A stretch of DNA of 10,257 nucleotides. Source: Pyrinomonadaceae bacterium. Lineage in GTDB: Bacteria; Acidobacteriota; Blastocatellia; Pyrinomonadales; Pyrinomonadaceae. Positions 1 through 3,917 of the stretch are shown here, piece after piece. Both the position numbers and the translations under genes were made by a program. Within the stretch, counting starts at the first letter, position 1; each line of letters starts with the position of its first letter. The stretch is taken from assembly GCA_025929655.1 (NCBI GenBank), contig JAICPV010000045.1, positions 1 to 10,257 on the forward strand. Direction: 5' to 3'. The notes below the pieces were generated by a model, which ran no database searches, was not told where the DNA came from, and was given only the letters and a program-made list of their open reading frames with translations.

Positions 1-188
1 GCTTGATCTTCAATCACCGCCCGCCCGATCAGGCTTCGGCATTCGCCGCGCTTGATCTGCGTTTGTGCCTCGCGGGCGAGTTCGTCGACCAGCATAAAAC
101 CGAGATTATGCCGCGTCCGCTCGTAAGCGGCTCCGGGATTCCCGAGTCCAATGATCAACCAGTTCGGAGTTCCAACTTCAGTTGGCAT
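1..188 (-). CDS. pth: Peptidyl-tRNA hydrolase, N-terminal part (cut by window edge)
   Basis: Pth cleaves peptidyl-tRNAs that fall off the ribosome, recycling tRNA in the cytoplasm. The 62 visible codons carry the family signature: WLIIGLGNPG at residues 10-19, then YERTRHNLGF at 22-31. Asn17 and His27 match the Asn10/His20 active-site pair of E. coli Pth with the same 10-residue spacing. The C-terminal two thirds, including the catalytic Asp, lie outside the window. ATG at 188 is the only reasonable start. It adds about eight residues (PTEVGTP) before the conserved Trp-Leu-Ile strand, and these residues are encoded by one arm of a palindromic repeat (166-186). No Shine-Dalgarno sequence is visible. 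The gene follows rplY with a 35-bp gap filled by that repeat, in the familiar ctc-pth order, so co-transcription is likely. Confidence 0.95.
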   Translation of the reverse strand, partial: MPTEVGTPNWLIIGLGNPGAAYERTRHNLGFMLVDELAREAQTQIKRGECRSLIGRAVIEDQ

Positions 189-223
189 TTTTGTGAATGC
201 ACGCTAAAGCGTGTACTCCAAAC
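166..223. repeat. Paired GGAGTT-headed palindromic repeats (REP/BIME-like), rplY-pth gap
   Basis: On the plus strand the order is: head GGAGTT (166-171), palindrome CCAACT-TC-AGTTGG (172-185), apical stem GCATT/AATGC (185-189 with 196-200), palindrome CACGCTAAAGCGTG (200-213), and inverted head TACTCC (214-219) followed by AAAC. Each half is a short head plus a hairpin, and the two halves face each other, as in BIME-type paired REP elements. The right half, read on the minus strand, matches the element at 1923-1947 with one difference over 25 bases. The element fills the whole rplY-pth gap and runs into the pth coding sequence. Calling it REP-like is inference; no RAYT transposase is in the window. 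Confidence 0.75.
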
Positions 224-889
224 TTACTCGCCGCCTTCATCGCCGCCTTCAGCAGCCGGAGCTTCACCCTCTTCACCTTCGACGACGGGTTCAGCGCCTT
301 CTTCGGCGACCTGCGGCTCTAGCTCGGCTTCCTTCACAATGACGATCGACGCGACCACGGTCTCTGGATCTTCGTGGATCTCGATTCCCTCATCGACTTT
401 TAGATCCGAGACGTGCTTCGCATGCCCGGCCTCGAGATCCGAAACATCAAGGTCGATGAATTCCGGCGTTTTCGCGGGCTCGCATAGCACCTTGATCTCG
501 CGCATCGCCTGCGTGAGGACCGCACCTTCTTCCTTTAACGCATCGGGCTCGCCCGAAAGATGGATCGGCACCGTCATCTCGATCTTTTCGCCCTTTGCAA
601 AGCGGCGAAGATCGGCATGGATCAAACGGCCACGGATCGGGTCGATCTGCCGGTCCTGAAAGATCACATCGTTGATATCGCCCCCGATGTCGAGCGAAAA
701 CACGGTGTTGACGCCGGCATCAGTACGCAATATCGCCGCGAGTTCCTTCAACTCAGCGATAGCCGCGACGCTTTCGGTTCCCCCGCCGTAAACGACGACC
801 GGAATTTTGCCCTCGGCGCGCATTCGGCGGTTGATGTTCTTTCCGCCCGCTTCCTTCTTTTCAGCTTTTACAACAAATTTTTCAGCCAT
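224..889 (-). CDS. rplY: 50S ribosomal protein L25 / general stress protein Ctc (TL5 type)
   Basis: This protein binds 5S rRNA in the central protuberance of the large ribosomal subunit. It is 221 aa from ATG at 889. The N-terminal beta-barrel (about 1-95) has the family pattern GKIPVVVYGGG (28-38) and the FQDRQIDPIRGRLIHADL stretch (77-94). It is followed by the Ctc/TL5 C-terminal domain (about 100-185) with VPIHLSGEP (108-116) and ETVVASIVI (176-184). A low-complexity acidic tail rich in Glu, Gly and Ala (about 187-221) ends the protein. The frame is open 12 codons further upstream (MESEIWNLESES), but those codons are heptamer-repeat DNA and the conserved protein begins at MAEKFVVKAE, so 889 is preferred. 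There is no convincing ribosome binding site. It lies between prs and pth in a common operon order. Confidence 0.95.
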   Translation of the reverse strand: MAEKFVVKAEKKEAGGKNINRRMRAEGKIPVVVYGGGTESVAAIAELKELAAILRTDAGVNTVFSLDIGGDINDVIFQDRQIDPIRGRLIHADLRRFAKGEKIEMTVPIHLSGEPDALKEEGAVLTQAMREIKVLCEPAKTPEFIDLDVSDLEAGHAKHVSDLKVDEGIEIHEDPETVVASIVIVKEAELEPQVAEEGAEPVVEGEEGEAPAAEGGDEGGE

Positions 890-892
890 ACT

Positions 893-965
893 TTCAGATT
901 CCAAATTCCAAATTTCAGATTCCAAATTCTTATTCCAAGTAACCTGGAATCCGGAATCCGGAATT
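893..965. repeat. Degenerate heptamer repeats, two opposed arrays, prs-rplY gap
   Basis: On the plus strand, 7-base units such as TTCAGAT and TCCAAAT run from 893 to about 940. They are followed by units in the opposite sense, TGGAATC, CGGAATC and CGGAATT (945-965). The two arrays are partly self-complementary and could form an imperfect long hairpin. The element fills almost the entire gap between the prs stop and the rplY start, so any rplY-specific start signals would lie inside it. Its core matches the array in iaaA (6981-7064). Confidence 0.8.
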
Positions 966-1920
966 ATATGAATAGTGAAGACACGCTCGTCTCGTCATGG
1001 ATCGATTTGATCGCGGACGACAACAATTTGGCGACGCTCAGGATCTCGATCTTACCGCCGTCAAGCAGCGGTTTGCCGTTTTCCCTTACCGGTATCGTGT
1101 TCGTCACGATCACCTTTTTCAAATAAGAACCGGTTATGTTCTCGACTGCTTTTCCGGACAGCACCCCGTGCGTGAAGCACGCATAAACCTCGTTCGCACC
1201 GGCCTCATGCAAAGCTTTGGCGACCTTGCAGATCGTGCCGCCCGTATCACACAGATCGTCAACGATCAGGCAGTTCTTGCCGGCGACGTCGCCGACGATG
1301 TTCATAACCTCGGCCTCGTTTGCGCGTTCGCGGCGTTTGTCGCAAAGCGCGAGGCCGGCATCGAGCCGTTTGGCGTATGCCCTGGCCCGTTCGGCACCGC
1401 CGGTATCCGGGGCGACGACTATGAGGTTCTCGATCGGATTGTTCTTGAAATACTCAACCACGATCGGTGCCGCATATAGATGGTCCACCGGAATGTCAAA
1501 AAATCCCTGGATCTGCGACGCATGCAGGTCCATCGTCAAGATTCGCTGTGCGCCGGCCGTTGTCAGCAAATTTGCTACCAGTTTCGCGGCGATCGGCACC
1601 CGCGGCCGGTCCTTTTTATCCGAACGCGCGTAGCCGAAATACGGGATGACCGCCGTTACGCGTTCGGCCGAAGCGCGAACGCATGTGTCGATCATTATCA
1701 AAAGCTCCATCAAATGAGCGTCGGTCGGCGGGCACGTCGGCTGGACGATGAAGACGTCCGAACCTCGCACATTTTCTCCGATGGAAAAATTGAATTCACC
1801 GTCGGAGAACCGGTCCGTCACTGCCTTACCAAGATCGCAGCTAAGATGGTCGCAGATCTCCTGAGCGAGCTCCGGGTGTGCATTGCCCGCGAATATTTTT
1901 ACGTTACCGGTTACGCTCAT
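964..1920 (-). CDS. prs: Ribose-phosphate pyrophosphokinase (PRPP synthase)
   Basis: This enzyme transfers pyrophosphate from ATP to ribose 5-phosphate, making PRPP for purine, pyrimidine, NAD, His and Trp synthesis. It is 318 aa from ATG at 1920, a normal length for the bacterial class I enzyme. Visible motifs are KIFAGNAHPELAQ (8-20), the flexible catalytic loop YARSDKKDRPR (98-108), DLHASQIQGFF with its conserved His133 (131-141), and the PRPP-binding loop VDDLCDTGGT (220-229). A GTG five codons upstream (1935) is in frame but lies inside a palindromic repeat. The ATG places KIFAGN at the usual distance from the N-terminus, so it is preferred. It is the gene after tRNA-Gln and before rplY on the same strand. 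Because a strong terminator follows the tRNA, prs may need its own promoter in the roughly 85 bp between terminator and start; I see none with confidence. Confidence 0.97.
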   Translation of the reverse strand: MSVTGNVKIFAGNAHPELAQEICDHLSCDLGKAVTDRFSDGEFNFSIGENVRGSDVFIVQPTCPPTDAHLMELLIMIDTCVRASAERVTAVIPYFGYARSDKKDRPRVPIAAKLVANLLTTAGAQRILTMDLHASQIQGFFDIPVDHLYAAPIVVEYFKNNPIENLIVVAPDTGGAERARAYAKRLDAGLALCDKRRERANEAEVMNIVGDVAGKNCLIVDDLCDTGGTICKVAKALHEAGANEVYACFTHGVLSGKAVENITGSYLKKVIVTNTIPVRENGKPLLDGGKIEILSVAKLLSSAIKSIHDETSVSSLFI

Positions 1921-2008
1921 TTGTTTGGAGTTCACGCTTTAGCGTGCTCCGGTCAAAAACGATTCACCAAAATTAATATCAGCAAGCTAAAGCTTGAACT
2001 CCAAACAA
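1921..2008. repeat. Paired GGAGTT-headed palindromic repeats (REP/BIME-like), prs upstream region
   Basis: Positions 1921-1948 and 1981-2008 are a 28-base inverted repeat with two differences. Each half has a GGAGTT head (1927-1932; inverted AACTCC at 1997-2002) and a 14-base palindrome: CACGCTTTAGCGTG (1933-1946) and CAAGCTAAAGCTTG (1983-1996). The two differences are the paired positions inside each palindrome, C with G on one side and A with T on the other, so self-complementarity is kept. The left half abuts the prs ATG. The right half overlaps the T-tract of the tRNA terminator. Confidence 0.8.
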
Positions 2009-2040
2009 AAACGGCCGCCTGATCATTTCAAGCCGGCCGT
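2007..2040 (-). terminator. Rho-independent terminator after tRNA-Gln
   Basis: Read on the minus strand, ACGGCCG (2040-2034) pairs with CGGCCGT (2017-2011). The stem continues past a one-base bulge through CTTGA/TCAGG to an AATGA loop, about 12 bp in all, and runs directly into a five-base T run (2011-2007, sharing the last stem base). It lies 18 bases beyond the encoded CCA of the tRNA, the expected place for the tRNA transcript to end. Confidence 0.85.
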
Positions 2041-2058
2041 TCCGATACTGAAGTTAAG

Positions 2059-2133
2059 TGGCTGGGGCGGGAGGATTCGAACCTACGAATGCCGGATCCA
2101 AAGACCGGTGCCTTACCACTTGGCTACGCCCCA
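2059..2133 (-). tRNA. tRNA-Gln (anticodon UUG)
   Basis: This is a 75-nt cloverleaf with encoded CCA (2061-2059). The acceptor stem TGGGGCG (2133-2127) pairs with CGCCCCA, discriminator G. The D arm is AGCCAAGTGGTAAGGC-like. The anticodon loop CTTTGGA (2103-2097) places TTG at 34-36 (2101-2099). The T arm contains GGTTCGAATCC. The anticodon stem is CCGGT/TCCGG, so the pair next to the loop is a T-T mismatch while the other four are G-C. The TGGGG acceptor start and the GGCACCGG context are typical of bacterial tRNA-Gln. It sits between ispE and prs on their strand and is followed by its own terminator. Confidence 0.95.
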
Positions 2134-2174
2134 AGACGTAAATTTCAGAAACTATCGGAAACGGCTCGTAGGAC

Positions 2175-2193
2175 CGCAGACGGCTCGCCTGCG
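2175..2193. repeat. GC-rich hairpin between ispE and tRNA-Gln
   Basis: CGCAGACG and CGCCTGCG form an 8-bp stem with one mismatch and a three-base GCT loop. It lies just after the ispE stop. On the plus strand it is followed by TTTT; on the minus strand, the direction of ispE, no T run follows, so it is not a classic terminator for ispE. It resembles short palindromic repeats dispersed in Blastocatellia genomes as I remember them. The function is unknown. Confidence 0.45.
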
Positions 2194-2197
2194 TTTT

Positions 2198-3073
2198 CTA
2201 TAGTCCCAGCTTTTCGCGATATTCCTTTCGCGAAACAGCCGCTACGGCAAAACTTCGCCAGTCGGTTTCCTCACCGAGGGCTTTCAATGCTGTCTGCCGT
2301 GTCTCTTCGTTGTCAAAAATTCCAAAGACGCTCGCTCCGCTGCCGCTCATCAGTGCACGTTCAGCACCTAGCTTGAGAAGCATTTCCTTTGCCCTTCCTA
2401 CTTCGGGAAAGCGAGCAAAGACCGTCTTTTCAAAGTCGTTTTTCAATTCACCGCGCAGAATTTCAGCCGCGCGGGAAACGTTGAGAATACGATTCGAGGC
2501 AGTGTTTGTCAAGTTCGGAGCGTTCAGACCTGCATACGCGCTCGCCGACGAAATATGCAGCCGCGGTGCCGTGACGATCGCATATGAAAAAGGAAAATCA
2601 CCGGCAGATTCGATGATCTCACCTCGTCCGACTCCTGTTGCAGTGCCGCCTTTTAAAAAGAACGGCACATCGGTACCGAGCGTTCCGGCGATCTTTTCGA
2701 ACGATTTGATCTGAAGATCGATTCCCCAAACCTTCGACAGCCCGATCAGCGCTACGGCCGCGTTCGAAGAACCCCCGCCGAGGCCGCCTCCAACCGGGAT
2801 TCGCTTTCTAAGAAAGATCCTGGCGCCTCGGCCGATATTGAATTCCGATCGCAAAGCGTGTGCCGCCCGGACGATCAGGTTTTTCTCTCCCTGCGGCAGC
2901 GGCAGGCCGTTCATCGTCAACTCGATCCTGCTTCCCGCATCCTCAAAGGTGAGCTCGTCGCAAAGCGAAATGGTTTGCAGCACCGTAAAGATCTCGTGGT
3001 AGCCGTCCGGACGCTTTCCGAGGACCTCGAGATACAGGTTGATCTTAGCGAATGATGGAAGAGTCAGCCTCAC
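2198..3073 (-). CDS. ispE: 4-diphosphocytidyl-2-C-methyl-D-erythritol kinase
   Basis: IspE phosphorylates CDP-methylerythritol at the 2-hydroxyl, the fourth enzyme of the MEP isoprenoid pathway. It is a GHMP-superfamily kinase of 291 aa, close to the family's usual 280-300. Visible motifs are SFAKINLYLEVLGKRPDGYH (7-26), with the catalytic Lys at 10; the ATP-binding glycine loop PVGGGLGGGSSNAA (93-106); GTDVPFFL (133-140), with the catalytic Asp at 135; and the C-terminal GHMP motif MSGSGASVFGIF. The start is GTG at 3073, because SFAKIN must sit near the N-terminus and no ATG fits. No Shine-Dalgarno sequence is seen. It is the first gene of the minus-strand cluster, 89 bp after the CAP gene. 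A TATCCT 8 nt upstream of the GTG could be a -10 element, but this is weak. Confidence 0.97.
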   Translation of the reverse strand: MRLTLPSFAKINLYLEVLGKRPDGYHEIFTVLQTISLCDELTFEDAGSRIELTMNGLPLPQGEKNLIVRAAHALRSEFNIGRGARIFLRKRIPVGGGLGGGSSNAAVALIGLSKVWGIDLQIKSFEKIAGTLGTDVPFFLKGGTATGVGRGEIIESAGDFPFSYAIVTAPRLHISSASAYAGLNAPNLTNTASNRILNVSRAAEILRGELKNDFEKTVFARFPEVGRAKEMLLKLGAERALMSGSGASVFGIFDNEETRQTALKALGEETDWRSFAVAAVSRKEYREKLGL

Positions 3074-3115
3074 CGCTTAAGAGGATAGTTTCGCCGCCGA
3101 GCAAAGTAAAAGAGC

Positions 3116-3132
3116 GTGCCGTCGAACGACAC
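3116..3132 (-). terminator. Possible weak terminator of the CAP gene
   Basis: Read on the minus strand, GTGTCGT (3132-3126) and ACGGCAC (3122-3116) pair with one mismatch. A few bases later comes TCTTTTAC. It lies 30 bases past the CAP-gene stop and before ispE. The T run is short and offset, so the call is tentative. Confidence 0.25.
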
Positions 3133-3162
3133 ACCCTTTATTGGCAGCAGCCTCGATCTGAA

Positions 3163-3729
3163 TTATTTCGATAGAAAAACTTGCGTGAAGTATATCGTGC
3201 CATCGTCGGCGACGGCTGCTGCTATCGCGGACTGATTGTAGATGGCGTTCAGGATATTGCGTTTATGGCCGGTCGAATTCATCCAGGTCTCGACCGCCTT
3301 CGTTGCCGGGTCTTGGTGTCCACGCATCGTCGCGATATTTTCGCCGATAGCCTGCCATTTGATCCCCATTTGTGAAGCACGCCCGTCTACAGTCTCGCCA
3401 TCCGGCCCTCGGTGCGAGAAGAATTTGCTGTCGGCCATCGTTCGCGCGTGCATGGTCGCAAGCCGAGCGGCTTCGTCGCTCCATTGCAGCGACGGCAGGC
3501 CGGCAGACTGGCGTTCAGCGTTCATAAGCTCAAAAGCGCGCCTCTCGGTTGCGGCGACGGACGGGATCTCGACGGAACGCGGCGTTTCGCGAACGTTGTT
3601 TCGCAAATGCACCCGACCGCTGCCGATCTGGTCGACCAGAACCGCGACCGGCCGTTCAGACCGCTGCGCATACACGCCGGAAACAGTTAATAAAACAATT
3701 ACGAAGAATATTTTGAGGGAATGTTGCAA
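3163..3729 (-). CDS. Secreted CAP/SCP-domain protein (YkwD-like)
   Basis: This is a 188-aa exported protein of the CAP superfamily (cysteine-rich secretory proteins, antigen 5, PR-1). An N-terminal signal peptide (1-21: Lys6, hydrophobic core FFVIVLLTV, then VYA before Gln22) predicts secretion. A linker of about 40 residues precedes the CAP domain (62-187). The domain has the family pattern: AFELMNAERQSAGLPSLQW (65-83), MHARTMAD (93-100), FFSHRGPDG (103-111), IGENIA (128-133) and WMNSTGHKRNIL (149-160). His106, Glu130 and His155 correspond to the conserved cavity residues. The start is TTG at 3729, supported by GAGG four bases upstream; no ATG precedes the signal peptide. The biochemical role of bacterial CAP proteins is poorly defined, and nothing here specifies it. 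It is divergent from copA, with no clear functional link. Confidence 0.9.
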   Translation of the reverse strand: MQHSLKIFFVIVLLTVSGVYAQRSERPVAVLVDQIGSGRVHLRNNVRETPRSVEIPSVAATERRAFELMNAERQSAGLPSLQWSDEAARLATMHARTMADSKFFSHRGPDGETVDGRASQMGIKWQAIGENIATMRGHQDPATKAVETWMNSTGHKRNILNAIYNQSAIAAAVADDGTIYFTQVFLSK

Positions 3730-3732
3730 GGA

Positions 3733-3738
3733 ACCTCA
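3733..3738 (-). promoter_or_regulatory. Ribosome binding site for the CAP gene
   Basis: Minus-strand TGAGGT ends four bases before the TTG start codon (3729). It is the only clear Shine-Dalgarno match among the gene starts in this window, and it supports the unusual TTG initiation. Confidence 0.55.
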
Positions 3739-3753
3739 CTTCGGCGGCCGGAC

Positions 3754-3775
3754 GGTCCCGTTCGAACGGAACTCC
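3754..3775 (-). repeat. Single GGAGTT-headed palindrome (REP-like)
   Basis: On the minus strand, head GGAGTT (3775-3770) is followed by the perfect 12-bp palindrome CCGTTCGAACGG (3769-3758). The head matches those at 166, 1927 and 1997, while the stem sequence is new but still self-complementary. It lies just upstream of the CAP-gene start, so a regulator-binding palindrome is the main alternative. Confidence 0.45.
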
Positions 3776-3787
3776 TGGCTTTGCGTT

Positions 3788-3846
3788 CCCGATCGGATCG
3801 GGATTGCCATTTCGGATAAGGTTTGGCATTCGGTGAACGGAATGCC
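3788..3846. other. Two palindromes in the CAP-copA divergent region
   Basis: CCCGATC-G-GATCGGG (3788-3802) is a perfect 15-base palindrome. GGCATTC (3825-3831) and GAATGCC (3840-3846) form a 7-bp inverted repeat with an 8-base loop. They lie between the divergent starts of the CAP gene and copA, where operators would be expected. Neither resembles the CueR or CsoR operator sequences I know, so no regulator can be named. They could also be small dispersed repeats. Confidence 0.35.
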
Positions 3847-3905
3847 GACATTTATAGGACATAGGCAATGGATGTCGTTTTCCAGATATTCGCGACGCTA
3901 TGGTC

Positions 3906-3911
3906 TAAAAT
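3906..3911 (+). promoter_or_regulatory. Putative -10 box for a leaderless copA transcript
   Basis: TAAAAT lies exactly six bases before the copA ATG. This is the spacing at which a sigma-70-type -10 element would start transcription at the ATG itself. No -35 match is evident at 17 bp and no Shine-Dalgarno sequence precedes copA. The same hexamer and spacing occur before iaaA. Confidence 0.4.
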
Positions 3912-3917
3912 AAAAGT

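Noticed and set aside
3..659. Plus-strand open frame opposite pth and rplY
   Set aside because: The minus strand encodes two clear conserved proteins here; the Ser/Pro-rich plus-strand product mirrors the acidic L25 tail.
890..925. Upstream extension of rplY (MESEIWNLESES)
   Set aside because: It is translated heptamer repeat; the conserved L25 N-terminus begins at the ATG at 889.
893..965. CRISPR array
   Set aside because: Units are 7 bp, contiguous and degenerate with no unique spacers of constant length, and no cas genes are present.
1921..1935. GTG start for prs five codons upstream
   Set aside because: These codons lie in a palindromic repeat; the ATG at 1920 gives the normal N-terminal length for PRPP synthase.
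2175..2193. Intrinsic terminator for ispE
   Set aside because: The hairpin is followed by T residues only on the plus strand, opposite to ispE transcription.
3730..3917. CueR- or CsoR-type copper operator upstream of copA
   Set aside because: No match to the dyad patterns or to the 19-bp spacer promoter typical of CueR; the palindromes present are of other sequence.
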